64,000 bases of DNA from Ktedonospora formicarum (GTDB lineage Bacteria; Chloroflexota; Ktedonobacteria; Ktedonobacterales; Ktedonobacteraceae), in NCBI RefSeq assembly GCF_016587355.1, contig NZ_BNJF01000001.1:1984001-2048000 (forward strand), in the 5' to 3' direction. The position numbers were made by a program, and so were the translations under genes. The notes beneath the pieces were generated by a model. The model did no database searches and was not told the DNA's origin. It worked only from the letters and a program-made list of their open reading frames with translations. Below, one piece after another: positions 36,104 through 46,383 of the stretch (the first letter of the stretch is position 1; every line of letters starts with the position of its first letter).

Positions 36104-37057
36104 ATGGTTTTACCTCTTGGCTGGTCAATGATACCACGTCTCCAGGTGCAGCGAGAACGCTGGCCTGGTAGGTATTTGCACCATGCGAGACCCCTTGTTC
36201 AGCCTGGTCAGGATGTGCTTCCTGATCAACCCATTCTATACATCGAAGAAGACCAAATAATGAGAGAGCCGTCAACGCCAACACGCGTCGCCCGGCTCTC
36301 TCCTGCTTCTCCCCATCCTATGCTAGCTGGCTTGCGTGGACATGTCGTTGAGTTCACACCTCGTAGGGGCATAGTGATTGAGAGTCGCGCGGCTGTCATT
36401 CAGGGCCGGTTAGGCGCTGGCTATCAAGTTGTGGGGCGCCTGGCCTTCTGGAATGGGCGCTCGATCCCTGCCTCGCTGCACGATACTATTCTCATTGTGC
36501 CAGGGCCTCTCAGCTTCTCGTTATTACGCCAGGCTCTTGATATGGGAGTGAATGGCATCATTGCCAGTAGCGCTTCTGTGCGCGACCTGGAAGGATTTCT
36601 ACGCGCAGATATCATCCAACTCTCAATGCACCGCGATATCGAACAAGCCTATACCCATATCCCCCCTCTTACCTTGCTTCTGACCGAGGGACCAGGCGAG
36701 TTCACAATGCCCGAACGGATCACAAACCTGCTCAGGCGCTACGAAGGAGGATTTGCCCTGCTTGATGGTACCACCTCAATTCCCCATGCCCTGGTGCCTG
36801 AGTTGACCATCTCACTACCTCTGAGCGAGAGCCAGCGCGCGGATTGGCAACCCATGCAACCAGATCCTACCCTGCGCCTGGGCACACATGTGCGTGTGAG
36901 CAATGGAGAATATACTGGTCTCGTAGGAATCATTGATCACTTTTTCCTCTATGAGCAAATCTTCCCATCCGGTATTCGCGCCCGTGCCGCACGCCTTCAC
37001 CTCGAAAGCGGCTCACATATCACCACCCCCCTAACCAGCCTGGAACCAATTGGATAA
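36104..37057 (+). CDS. Uncharacterised protein with sandwich-like N-terminus and KOW-like C-terminus
   Basis: A 317-residue soluble protein. Residues about 20-50 (YLHHARPLVQPGQDVLPDQPI) resemble a biotinyl/lipoyl-type or barrel-sandwich segment. The middle (about 70-250) has repeated beta-rich stretches and an alpha/beta part (LLRQALDMGVNGIIASSA). The last 60 residues (GTHVRVSNGEYTGLVGIIDHF) resemble a KOW/SH3-like motif as in NusG or ribosomal proteins. No catalytic motif is evident. GGGAGGG seven bases before the ATG sets the start. It follows the ASKHA ATPase and is probably part of the same three-gene unit. Its stop lies in a cluster of DnaA boxes. Confidence 0.75.
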   Translation: MVLPLGWSMIPRLQVQRERWPGRYLHHARPLVQPGQDVLPDQPILYIEEDQIMREPSTPTRVARLSPASPHPMLAGLRGHVVEFTPRRGIVIESRAAVIQGRLGAGYQVVGRLAFWNGRSIPASLHDTILIVPGPLSFSLLRQALDMGVNGIIASSASVRDLEGFLRADIIQLSMHRDIEQAYTHIPPLTLLLTEGPGEFTMPERITNLLRRYEGGFALLDGTTSIPHALVPELTISLPLSESQRADWQPMQPDPTLRLGTHVRVSNGEYTGLVGIIDHFFLYEQIFPSGIRARAARLHLESGSHITTPLTSLEPIG

Positions 37058-37115
37058 CGAGGTTATCCACAATTTTTCAGAGTTATCCACAGTTTTCGCA
37101 AGAAATTGTGGATAA
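37051..37115. other. Cluster of three DnaA boxes
   Basis: Exact TTATCCACA at 37063-37071 and 37083-37091, and its complement TGTGGATAA at 37107-37115, with a weaker fourth site at 37051. The spacing is about 20-25 bases. This could titrate DnaA or regulate gpmI or the upstream cluster. No dnaA or dnaN lies nearby, so I do not call an origin. Confidence 0.65.
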
Positions 37116-37140
37116 CTGTCAAGTCTTTAGTGTAAAAGTA

Positions 37141-37167
37141 GGAAGAGTGGGTAGGACCAACTCTTCC
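37141..37167 (-). terminator. gpmI terminator
   Basis: GGAAGAGT...ACTCTTCC with an 11-base loop; on the minus strand it is followed by a T-rich stretch. Confidence 0.65.
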
Positions 37168-37202
37168 GTCAACTTGACAGGGCCCCCCGGTAATTTCTTT
37201 TG

Positions 37203-38786
37203 CTATATCTTTACTAGCGAGCGTCCAGACATCTCCTGAGGCTGTGCGAGACCCATGATATGCAGAAGAGTAGGAGCCACATCGGCGAGAATACCATCTG
37301 TGCGCAGTTTTGCCTGCGCCAGCGTAGGTGAGATCAGGTAGAATGGGACAGGATTAGTGGTATGAGCAGTAAACGGCTTGCCGGTATCATACTCAATAAG
37401 TTGTTCGGCATTGCCATGATCGGCAGTAATCAGGACACTACCACCCACAGCCAGGGTCGCCTCAACGATCTGACCCACCCCCCGGTCCACGGCCTCAACA
37501 GCTTTGACCGTCGCATCAATAACACCTGTATGCCCAACCATATCAGCATTAGCGTAATTCATTACCACAAAGCCATAATCGCCGCTACGGATATGCTCAA
37601 TCGCTGTGGCTGTAATACCTGCCGCGCTCATTTCTGGCTGTAAATCATAGGTTGGTACCTTCGGCGAGGGAACCAAATCGCGCTCCTCACCCGTGAAAGG
37701 TGTTTCGCGCCGACCATTGATGAAATAGGTTACATGCGCATATTTTTCCGTCTCAGCGGTATGGAACTGACGCATATCATGCTCTGAGATAACACGTGCC
37801 AGTGGCATCTCAACCTTATCGGCACGATAAGCTACCTCAGCGTCCAGCCCTGCCTCATATTCGGTCATCATCACAAAGGCTAAATCCGCCAGACGTGGGC
37901 CACGCGCGAACTTCTCCACAGCCTGCGGCGACATCTCCGCCAGTACAAATGCCTTCGTCAACTGGCGCGCGCGGTCGGGCCGGAAGTTATAATGGATTAC
38001 AGCGTCTCCCTCTTGCACCATTGCGACCGGCTTATCGTTCTCCATAATCACTGTCGGAAGGATAAACTCATCTGTTACCTGCTGATCATAAGACTGCTGA
38101 ATGGCCTCCAGAGCCGAGTTCGCGCGTAGCCCCTCACCCTTCGTCATCGCGAAATAGGTCTTCCCGGTGCGCTCCCAACGATTATCGCGATCCATCGCGT
38201 AGTAGCGGCCAGAGACGGTCGCGACCTTCGCGGCATGCTCGCCTCCGATCTCCAGGGCTCGCGCCTGCAAGCGCTTCATAAACTCGATTCCGCCAGTCGG
38301 AGAGGCATCTCGACCATCACTAAACGCGTGAATGTAGACGCGTTCCAGATTATGCGTGCTTGCCAGGCGAAGCAGCGCCTCCAGGTGGCTCTCATGCGCA
38401 TGTACGCCCCCATCACCCAGCAACCCACAAATATGAAGCTGTGAGTTATTCCGCTTCACATGCTCAATAGCTTTGATAAAAGCCGGATTCTGAAAGAAGC
38501 TCCCATCACGAATCGACTCACTCACGCGCGTATAATCCTGTAAGACACGCTTGCCTGCGCCAATATTCTGATGTCCAACCTCGGAGTTGCCCATCTGCCC
38601 ATCTGGCAGGCCAACAGCCTCTCCTGAAGTTTTCACCGCCGTATTGGGCCATTCGTGCCCTAGCATATCAAGGTTAGGCGTACGCGCTAGAGCAATAGCG
38701 TTTCCCTCAGTACGCGGATTGATGCCCCACCCGTCCATGATGACAAGCACAAAGGGACCCTTCTGCCCAGATGGTGTAATGCTCAT
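37203..38786 (-). CDS. gpmI: 2,3-bisphosphoglycerate-independent phosphoglycerate mutase
   Basis: Manganese-dependent glycolytic enzyme that interconverts 3- and 2-phosphoglycerate. The start LVIMDGWGINP holds the first metal Asp. The catalytic Ser lies in GQMGNSEVGHQNIGAG, and ITADHGNAEQL with HTTNPVPF closes the metal site. The 527-residue length fits. ATG at 38786 is chosen because GGAG lies about eight bases upstream and the N-terminus is canonical; the frame opens further to 38951 without support. A leader element precedes it. Confidence 0.96.
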   Translation of the reverse strand: MSITPSGQKGPFVLVIMDGWGINPRTEGNAIALARTPNLDMLGHEWPNTAVKTSGEAVGLPDGQMGNSEVGHQNIGAGKRVLQDYTRVSESIRDGSFFQNPAFIKAIEHVKRNNSQLHICGLLGDGGVHAHESHLEALLRLASTHNLERVYIHAFSDGRDASPTGGIEFMKRLQARALEIGGEHAAKVATVSGRYYAMDRDNRWERTGKTYFAMTKGEGLRANSALEAIQQSYDQQVTDEFILPTVIMENDKPVAMVQEGDAVIHYNFRPDRARQLTKAFVLAEMSPQAVEKFARGPRLADLAFVMMTEYEAGLDAEVAYRADKVEMPLARVISEHDMRQFHTAETEKYAHVTYFINGRRETPFTGEERDLVPSPKVPTYDLQPEMSAAGITATAIEHIRSGDYGFVVMNYANADMVGHTGVIDATVKAVEAVDRGVGQIVEATLAVGGSVLITADHGNAEQLIEYDTGKPFTAHTTNPVPFYLISPTLAQAKLRTDGILADVAPTLLHIMGLAQPQEMSGRSLVKI

Positions 38787-38807
38787 ATAAAAAACTCCAA
38801 ATACTAA

Positions 38808-38870
38808 CCTCTTGAAAACCAGAATGCACAATGCTAAACGCAACAGTAACAAGGGCTTTCGTCTAAGAGG
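38808..38870 (-). promoter_or_regulatory. Leader element copy before gpmI
   Basis: Read on the minus strand, CCTCTTAGACGAAAGCC pairs with GGTTTTCAAGAGG, giving an extended outer stem of about 13 pairs. It ends 21 bases before the gpmI start. Confidence 0.55.
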
Positions 38871-39156
38871 ATAAAGTAGTATATGCTTCCGTTTGTGCCC
38901 ACATTGTAACAGATTGTAACAGCGTCGCGCACCACATAGACTTGCGAGCATTGCCCCTTTGTATCAAAGCAAGACATCCATTCGTGTCAGGGCTAGTGGA
39001 ATGTGTATCTTCTCTCTTACCAGACACTCTTCAAGCCCATTTACGTCTGCTGCGGCTAAAGCTTTTTACTACAAGCTAACCACACTCCTGTTCTAAAGCA
39101 CTGAGCGCACTCAAACAGAAGAACGACATACACTAAAGAAAGATATGAGGTGGCGT
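38871..39156. other. Divergent region between gpmI and a small membrane-protein gene
   Basis: Contains a direct repeat ATTGTAACAG (two copies near 38903-38921). No RNA gene or clear promoter is recognised. Confidence 0.35.
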
Positions 39157-39447
39157 ATGTATACGGGATCAAATCTCTTACCGCTCTGGTTAGGTTTAAT
39201 CATATTACTGTTCATTGTGATTCTAGGCTTAATCCTAGTTGGAACCTACCGAGCACGCAAAGCGCGAGAGACACATCAGGTAGACACATCAAGCCCCAAT
39301 GCACGCATCAACTTGAAAGATAAAAAAATCGCCGAGCGGCTCGGTGTGCCATCAGCAAGCGAGACTGGCGTCGATCCGCGTGGAGAGGATATCGGCGGCA
39401 ACTTCTGGGAAGTACCAAAGAAGGATGCCCCCAAAGAAGAAAGCTAG
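39157..39447 (+). CDS. Small single-pass membrane protein, 96 residues
   Basis: Not recognised. One N-terminal membrane helix (LWLGLIILLFIVILGLILVG) is followed by a basic stop and a charged cytosolic tail ending in KDAPKEES. A segment RLGVPSASETGVDPRGEDIGGNFWE looks ordered. GAGGTG precedes the ATG at 39157, which is preferred to the one at 39145. Confidence 0.65.
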   Translation: MYTGSNLLPLWLGLIILLFIVILGLILVGTYRARKARETHQVDTSSPNARINLKDKKIAERLGVPSASETGVDPRGEDIGGNFWEVPKKDAPKEES

Positions 39448-39940
39448 AGAGAGCTTTCAAAGCGTCAGGCGCACATCCATTTTCCTTTGCTTGCCTGTTT
39501 AACCCTTGCTCTAGCATTATCCTTCATTAAATTCAAACTTATAGGCCTGTCCATACGTATTGTCTATACGAGAGAGAAGTGCTCATCACCCTGTACAAGA
39601 GTCAAAAATGAGCGCTTGATCGTATAATAAGCATGCTTGCTGGGAATGCCTTCTGCTTGCCTGGTATCGTTACGCATAAGAAGAGCTTTTGGGGGCAGAT
39701 AGCAACTACCAGAATAGCGTCTCCCAGACGTTCATTTGATAAGAGTGGCACAGCTTCGTTTGTGTATACAGAAAAGTGTTGCATAGTCGAGAACAACACA
39801 GAAGCTATATATGCTAGACGATCAACTGTCGTCACATAATACTCAAGAGCTCACACATGGGCCAGAGAGTAAAGGTTGCACCTGTAGATATAACAGAGGC
39901 AAGAAGAAGAGTAATAACATAGTCGAAAAGGACTTTTGGT
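39448..39940. other. Gene-free stretch
   Basis: About 490 bases. Open frames here lack ribosome binding sites and recognisable similarity. The segment near 39550-39580 is AT-rich. I see no structured RNA. Confidence 0.35.
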
Positions 39941-40960
39941 ATGCGTAGAGAGAAGATACGGCCATTTGGGGACCCACACCTGGGCAAGGGGTTGGTGGCA
40001 TTCGTCGCCGCCCTCTCTCTGGTGTTCATGACCTCCCTCAGTGCCTTCGCGGGCACCGCCAGAATATACGATAACGCTGGCGTGCTAGACCGGGGACGCG
40101 TGATGAGCGAAGCTCAATCGCTGCCTTATAACCTGACAATCTATACCATTAACAACTTTAGTGGCTCCAAATCAGCGTTTCAAAATCAGGTTAAAAGCAA
40201 GGTAAGCAGCAAGAATGAGATCGTGATGGCGATTCTCACCACACAGCATTACCTTTGGTTCGCCGGCGGCTCAGACGTCAAGATCTCGAGCAGCCAGTAT
40301 ACAGATGCAACCAAAGCTTTTAGCAGTAACTTTGGAAGCAACAATTATACCAACGGAACCATCGCAGCTATTGGCTCCCTGCGCAATGCCAGCGGGGGCA
40401 ACTTCATGGGCATAGGTGGCGGAAACCCTGTCAATAGTAGCAGTGGGCTCTGCTGCTGCATCGGCTTGATCGCCCTGCTCATTATCGGAGCCTTTGTCTT
40501 CGCCCGCAGGCGTCGCGGAGGCGGTGGAAACGGTGGTGGATTCTTCGGTGGTGGTAGAGGTTTCGGTGGTGGTAATGGCTGGTTCGGTCGCCGTAATGCG
40601 CCCCCACCCGGAGGATATGGCTATGATCAGTATGGACAGCCCTATCCCCCCAACTATAACCAGGGTGGCGGTGGCATGAACCCCTGGGCGGCTGGTGGTC
40701 TCGGTGCTGCGGCTGGTGGTCTCCTCGGCTACGAACTTGGTAGAAATCAAGGCGAGCACGAGCGCCGTGACGAAGGATACAATGATAACAATGGTGACTT
40801 CGGCGGTGGCAATGAGGGAGGCGGCGACTTCGGTGGCGGCAACGACTGGGGTGGTGGTGACTCCGGTGGCGGTGGCGATTGGGGTGGCGGCGGTGGTGAC
40901 TTCGGCGGTGGCAGCGACTGGGGTGGAGGCGACTCCGGTGGCGGTGGCGGCGACTTCTAA
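39941..40960 (+). CDS. TPM-domain-like secreted/membrane protein with glycine-rich tail
   Basis: A 339-residue protein. A signal peptide (about 18-38, GLVAFVAALSLVFMTSLSAFA) is followed by a TPM-like extracytoplasmic domain (about 40-150; RIYDNAGVLDRGRVMSEAQSL and LPYNLTIYTINNF). One membrane helix (about 170-190, CCCIGLIALLIIGAFVFARRRR) leads to a tail that is largely Gly with Asp, Trp and Asn, including repeated GGGDWGG and GGGDFGG units. Related YgcG-type proteins are of unclear function in the envelope. AAAAGGAC sets the start. A long frame on the opposite strand over the Gly-rich part is a composition artefact. Confidence 0.8.
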   Translation: MRREKIRPFGDPHLGKGLVAFVAALSLVFMTSLSAFAGTARIYDNAGVLDRGRVMSEAQSLPYNLTIYTINNFSGSKSAFQNQVKSKVSSKNEIVMAILTTQHYLWFAGGSDVKISSSQYTDATKAFSSNFGSNNYTNGTIAAIGSLRNASGGNFMGIGGGNPVNSSSGLCCCIGLIALLIIGAFVFARRRRGGGGNGGGFFGGGRGFGGGNGWFGRRNAPPPGGYGYDQYGQPYPPNYNQGGGGMNPWAAGGLGAAAGGLLGYELGRNQGEHERRDEGYNDNNGDFGGGNEGGGDFGGGNDWGGGDSGGGGDWGGGGGDFGGGSDWGGGDSGGGGGDF

Positions 40961-40973
40961 TAAGAATTTAAAT

Positions 40974-41003
40974 TGGGCGGAGAGGCATCGATCTCTCCGC
41001 CCA
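40974..41003. terminator. First of three tandem hairpins
   Basis: TGGGCGGAGAG...CTCTCCGCCCA with an eight-base loop, 13 bases after the TPM-like gene. Confidence 0.8.
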
Positions 41004-41015
41004 TTCATTATTCAT

Positions 41016-41053
41016 TGTCCAGATATGCCGCCTATAGATGGGATATCTGGACA
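41016..41053. terminator. Second tandem hairpin
   Basis: TGTCCAGATAT...ATATCTGGACA with a 16-base loop. Confidence 0.65.
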
Positions 41054-41057
41054 AAGC

Positions 41058-41092
41058 AATGCCCCTGGTTTCATAGTGAAACCAGGGGCATT
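41058..41092. terminator. Third tandem hairpin, atpC side
   Basis: AATGCCCCTGGTTTCA-TAG-TGAAACCAGGGGCATT, a very stable perfect hairpin 25 bases from the atpC stop; the probable terminator of the ATP synthase operon. Confidence 0.85.
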
Positions 41093-41117
41093 GTGATCCT
41101 TGCCAGTGGATCGGCTA

Positions 41118-41576
41118 TTATCTGCCTGCAATGTCGATGCGGCGGCGATTCCGGCGGCGTGCGTACTCCGCAACCTTGATGCGGCTGAGGGCCCGCTGAA
41201 GCGCGGCTTGTAGTTCCGCACGCTCAGTCTGGCTCTGTACCTCGGCCAGGCGCTCCTCAGCGCGGCGACGCGCCTCTACCGCACGTGCCTCGTCAATGGT
41301 CTCACCTTCCTCAGCGGAATCGGCAAGCACCACAACGCGGTCGTTCGAGACCTCAAGGAAGCCCCCTGAGACAAAGAACGGCTCCTCGGCATCACCAAGC
41401 TCGATGCGAAGCTCCCCAGGAACGAGGAAGGTGAGCAGGGCAGCGTGTTGAGGCAGAATGCCCAACTCGCCATCCGCACCAGGCGCGGTTACCTGGGTCG
41501 CTTCCCCCTTATAGAGCTCACGCTCGGCGGTGACAACCTCGACATGCAGAGTCCTGCGTGGTGTCGTTGTCGCCAT
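41118..41576 (-). CDS. atpC: ATP synthase epsilon subunit
   Basis: Central-stalk subunit that couples rotation and inhibits ATP hydrolysis. The 152-residue product has the N-terminal beta sandwich (LHVEVVTAERELYKGEATQV, GELGILPQHAALLTFL) and the C-terminal helical pair (DEARAVEARRRAEERLAE and on). The C-terminus is unusually basic (EYARRRNRRRIDIAGR). It starts three bases after the atpD stop and is last in the operon. Confidence 0.95.
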   Translation of the reverse strand: MATTTPRRTLHVEVVTAERELYKGEATQVTAPGADGELGILPQHAALLTFLVPGELRIELGDAEEPFFVSGGFLEVSNDRVVVLADSAEEGETIDEARAVEARRRAEERLAEVQSQTERAELQAALQRALSRIKVAEYARRRNRRRIDIAGR

Positions 41577-41579
41577 GGC

Positions 41580-43067
<1,488 letters not shown>

Positions 43068-43961
43068 TTACATGGCTTCCGCGCCAGACACAACCTCAAG
43101 GATCTGGGTCGTAATAGCCGTCTGACGAGCCTTGTTATACGTCAGAGTAAGATCCTGAAGCAGTTCGTTCGCGCTATCAGTCGCGTTCTTCATCGCTACC
43201 ATCTGAGCCGAATACTGGCTAGCAATATTTTCCAAGAGTGCCTGATAGACCAATGTATCTACATAACGTGGCAGCAACGCCTTAAAAATCGACGGTGCAT
43301 CCGGCTCATAGATGTAGTCCTGCTTCTGGCTCTGCTCATCCTCTTCCTTGGTAGGAGGCTGGACTGGCAGCAACTGGATGGTTGTTGGAATCTGTGATAC
43401 GGTGTTGATGAACTTCGGGTAGACGAGATATACAATATCTACATCGCCGTTCAAGAACGAATCTACAGCAACCTGCGTGATTGCACGCGCGTCACCCATG
43501 GATGGCTGATCACCCAGGTTCACAAACTCTGCAACCAGATTCTGCTGGGAGCGTATCACAAAATCGCGGCCCTTACGTCCAACGGCAACCATATCCACTT
43601 CGGGCTGTATGCCATTCTCCGCGAAGCGCTGCTGCTCCTCCAGCACACTGGAGGCAAGTTTGCGATTCACATTGCTAGGCAAAGCACCGCAGAGACCACG
43701 ATCAGGCGAAATCACGATATAGCCGATTCTGCGCACAGGTCGCTGTTTCAGCAAGGCAAGGTCATCGTCCAGCTCTTCGCTTGCCACTGCCGCGAGACGA
43801 GAGACGAGTTCGCGCAACTGATCAGAGTAGGGTCGAGAGTGTTCGACTCGCTCCTGAGCACGGCGCATTCTGCTACTCGCCACCATCTGCATGGCCTTGG
43901 TAATCTGGGCGATATTGCTAATCGACCGGATACGCCCTTTAATTTCTCGAATAGATGCCAT
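43068..43961 (-). CDS. atpG: ATP synthase gamma subunit
   Basis: Rotary shaft of F1, 297 residues. The N-terminal helix SIREIKGRIRSISNIAQITKAM and the C-terminal helix ASQYSAQMVAMKNATDSANE are typical, as is SPDRGLCGALPSNVNR in the middle. An insertion (KEEDEQSQKQDYIYEPD) lies in the variable region. AGGAGG lies eight bases before the ATG, and the gene starts 11 bases after atpA ends. Confidence 0.97.
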   Translation of the reverse strand: MASIREIKGRIRSISNIAQITKAMQMVASSRMRRAQERVEHSRPYSDQLRELVSRLAAVASEELDDDLALLKQRPVRRIGYIVISPDRGLCGALPSNVNRKLASSVLEEQQRFAENGIQPEVDMVAVGRKGRDFVIRSQQNLVAEFVNLGDQPSMGDARAITQVAVDSFLNGDVDIVYLVYPKFINTVSQIPTTIQLLPVQPPTKEEDEQSQKQDYIYEPDAPSIFKALLPRYVDTLVYQALLENIASQYSAQMVAMKNATDSANELLQDLTLTYNKARQTAITTQILEVVSGAEAM

Positions 43962-43972
43962 CAGCTTGCCTC

Positions 43973-45505
43973 CTAGCGCGCCAGGGCGGTTTGCTTATAC
44001 TCTTCGATGGCAGCACTGAGCTTCTTCAGGAATTCGGGTGACATCTTGTTTTTCTGTTTGACAGACTTCTCAATAATCTCCTGCCCGATTTCTGGGTGGC
44101 TGGCATCCAGATAGCGGTAGAGACCAGACTCGAACTCTGCGATTTTGTCCAGCGCGATATCGTCGAGGTAGCCGTTGGTCACGGCATAGATGATAATAAT
44201 CTGCTTCTCGATGGGAACCGGGCTATACTGCGGCTGCTTCAGAATTTCCATTTGGCGCTGACCACGATCAATACGGGCCTTGGTAGCCTTATCCAGGTCA
44301 GACGAGAACTGCGCGAAGGCCGCGAGGCTGCGGAACTGGGCCAGATCGAGTTTCAGGGTACCGGCAACCTGACTCATGCCCTTAGTCTGAGCGCTACTAC
44401 CAACGCGCGAGACCGAGAGACCCACGTTCAAGGCTGGGCGCTGACCGGCATTAAAGAGGTCAGTTTCCAGGAAGATCTGGCCGTCGGTAATCGAAATGAC
44501 ATTGGTTGGAATGTAGGCTGAGATGTCATTAGCCTTGGTCTCAATGATTGGCAGAGCGGTCAGCGAGCCACCACCGTAGTCTTCGTTCAGGCGTGCGGCG
44601 CGCTCCAGCAAACGAGAATGCAGGTAGAAGACGTCACCAGGGAAGGCTTCACGTCCCGGAGGGCGACGAATGATCAGCGAGATGTTACGATAGGCTTCAG
44701 CGTGCTTGGTCAGGTCATCATAAATGATCAGAGCATCACGACCGGTCTCCATGAACTCCTCACCCATCGCACAACCAGTGTATGGGGCCAGGTATTTCAA
44801 AGGAGCGGGATCAGAAGCGCCAGCGGCTACAATGATGGTGTACTCCATCGCGCCATGCTGCTCCAGAATGGCGCGGGTACGCGCGATAGAGGAGTTCTTC
44901 TGACCGATAGCCACATAGATACAGAGCAGATTCTTACCCTTCTGGTTAATGATCGTATCGATAGCGATAGCGGTCTTACCAGTCTGGCGGTCACCAATGA
45001 TCAGCTCGCGCTGTCCGCGACCGATAGGGATGATGCTGTCAATGGCCTTGATACCAGTCTGTACAGGCGTGTTCACCGAGCGGCGAGTAATAACGCCTGG
45101 GGCGACGCGCTCGACAGGGCGGGTCTTGTCTGTGGCAATAGGGCCACGATCATCGATAGGTTGTCCCAGGGCATTGACCACGCGACCGAGCAAGGCATCG
45201 CCAACCGGGACCTCAATGATACGACCGGTCGTGCGAACCTCGTCATCCTCGCGGATCTGAGTGTAGTCACCCAGAATTGGGCAGCTTACGGTTTCTTCTT
45301 CCAGGTTAAACGCCAGGCCAAAGAGGCCTGTGCGAGGAAATTCTACCAACTCAAGATATTTTACATCTTGCAGGCCATAGACACGGGCGATACCGTCTTG
45401 TACCGCGATAACGGTACCAACGCTCGCGGTCGCAGTCGTCTCAGTCCCAAAGCCTGCGATGTTTTTCTCTATGATGGCACTGATTTCGTCAGCCCAAGAT
45501 GCCAT
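43973..45505 (-). CDS. atpA: ATP synthase alpha subunit
   Basis: Non-catalytic nucleotide-binding F1 subunit, 510 residues. Walker A is [15 protein letters not shown], and the conserved Arg finger lies in [20 protein letters not shown] lies six bases before the ATG. Unlike the tight spacing elsewhere in the operon, about 290 bases separate it from atpH. That gap contains a leader element nearly identical to one before carbonic anhydrase, which suggests separate control of the F1 part. Confidence 0.97.
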   Translation of the reverse strand: MASWADEISAIIEKNIAGFGTETTATASVGTVIAVQDGIARVYGLQDVKYLELVEFPRTGLFGLAFNLEEETVSCPILGDYTQIREDDEVRTTGRIIEVPVGDALLGRVVNALGQPIDDRGPIATDKTRPVERVAPGVITRRSVNTPVQTGIKAIDSIIPIGRGQRELIIGDRQTGKTAIAIDTIINQKGKNLLCIYVAIGQKNSSIARTRAILEQHGAMEYTIIVAAGASDPAPLKYLAPYTGCAMGEEFMETGRDALIIYDDLTKHAEAYRNISLIIRRPPGREAFPGDVFYLHSRLLERAARLNEDYGGGSLTALPIIETKANDISAYIPTNVISITDGQIFLETDLFNAGQRPALNVGLSVSRVGSSAQTKGMSQVAGTLKLDLAQFRSLAAFAQFSSDLDKATKARIDRGQRQMEILKQPQYSPVPIEKQIIIIYAVTNGYLDDIALDKIAEFESGLYRYLDASHPEIGQEIIEKSVKQKNKMSPEFLKKLSAAIEEYKQTALAR

Positions 45506-45518
45506 CGTAATCCTCCTA

Positions 45519-45588
45519 CTCCTTATTAGAAAACCTGAGCGCTTCTACGCTAACCACGAGAGCGGCATTGGTTTTCGCATAAGACCTT
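45519..45588 (-). promoter_or_regulatory. Leader element copy before atpA
   Basis: Read on the minus strand: AAGGTCTTATGCGAAAACC at the 5' end, an inner AGCG-TAGAAG-CGCT hairpin, then GCTCAGGTTTTCTAATAAGG and AG, ending 14 bases before the ATG. The outer arms GAAAACC and GGTTTTC pair. Confidence 0.7.
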
Positions 45589-45795
45589 AGTGTTGTTTCT
45601 AGTAGGTCGTTTATATACGTCTGTTTATTGGTTCAATTGTGCGTTTCATCGCTTCAAGCTGCATCCAATGAGATGACTGCGCCTGAGTGAGCGAAAGCGG
45701 AACAGGGGTCTTCTCTACGAGACGTATCCATGCGTAACGCCTGGATAGTAAAGGGTAGCTCTACCAGCGTATAGAAGGAAGAGATTGCCCTCGCC
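45589..45795. other. Rest of the atpH-atpA gap
   Basis: About 200 bases inside the operon. The longer frame through it is antisense or out of frame to atpH and has no support as a gene. It may hold an internal promoter; I cannot point to one. Confidence 0.35.
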
Positions 45796-46383
45796 TTAGC
45801 GAGTGACAAGCTCTTCCTCAGAGAAAAAATCCTGGCTGCTAGAAGCGGCATCATTGAGCAAGCGCTGTTGCAGGGCATGCAAGCGGAAGCGAATGCTTCC
45901 ATCGATGACCTGATCTCCCACACGAGCCACGACACCACCCAGAATAATCGGATCAACCCGAGTACGCATAATGACACTCTTGCCGGTGCGTTGCTCCAGG
46001 GCCTTACGCACAAGCGCGCTTAGTTCGTCATCCATGGGTTTTGCCGTTGTCACCTCAGCTATGGCCTGATTGCGGTAGTCCAGAACCAGTTGTTCGAGTT
46101 CGGCGGCAATATTGGGCATAGCGTCGACCAGTTCACGCTGAACGATCAACAGTGCGAGGTTGAGCGATGTCGGCAACACCTTAGACTCAAGAGCCTGGCG
46201 TAACGCGATCTCTTTGCGCTTCGCCGGAACCTTCGGCTCACGCAGGAGATACGCCAGCTTCCGAATGGAAAAGAGGCGTCCGATCTCCTGTACATCTTCG
46301 AGCGTGCGGTCAAGCGTATTCTGCTTGCGCGCAAGCTCGAACATGGCTCCGGCATAGCGGCGTGCTATCGCTCCTTTTAACAT
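45796..46383 (-). CDS. atpH: ATP synthase delta subunit
   Basis: Peripheral-stalk subunit joining F1 to subunit b. The 195-residue product has the six-helix N-terminal domain (AIARRYAGAMFELARKQNTL) and the C-terminal VEVTTA-like strand region, here EVTTAKPMDDEL followed by KSVIMRTRVDPIILGGVVARVGDQVIDGS. Its ATG overlaps the atpF stop, which implies translational coupling. Confidence 0.95.
   Translation of the reverse strand: MLKGAIARRYAGAMFELARKQNTLDRTLEDVQEIGRLFSIRKLAYLLREPKVPAKRKEIALRQALESKVLPTSLNLALLIVQRELVDAMPNIAAELEQLVLDYRNQAIAEVTTAKPMDDELSALVRKALEQRTGKSVIMRTRVDPIILGGVVARVGDQVIDGSIRFRLHALQQRLLNDAASSSQDFFSEEELVTR

Noticed and set aside
37051..37115. Replication origin
   Set aside because: Three DnaA boxes are present, but there is no dnaA or dnaN nearby and no adjacent AT-rich unwinding region, so only a DnaA-box cluster is reported.
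40271..41008. 245-codon open frame antisense to the TPM-like gene
   Set aside because: It mirrors the Gly-rich repeats of the plus-strand gene, has a Thr/Ala/Val-only composition and no ribosome binding site.
44618..45529. 303-codon open frame antisense to atpA
   Set aside because: atpA is certain on the other strand; the antisense product has no family features.
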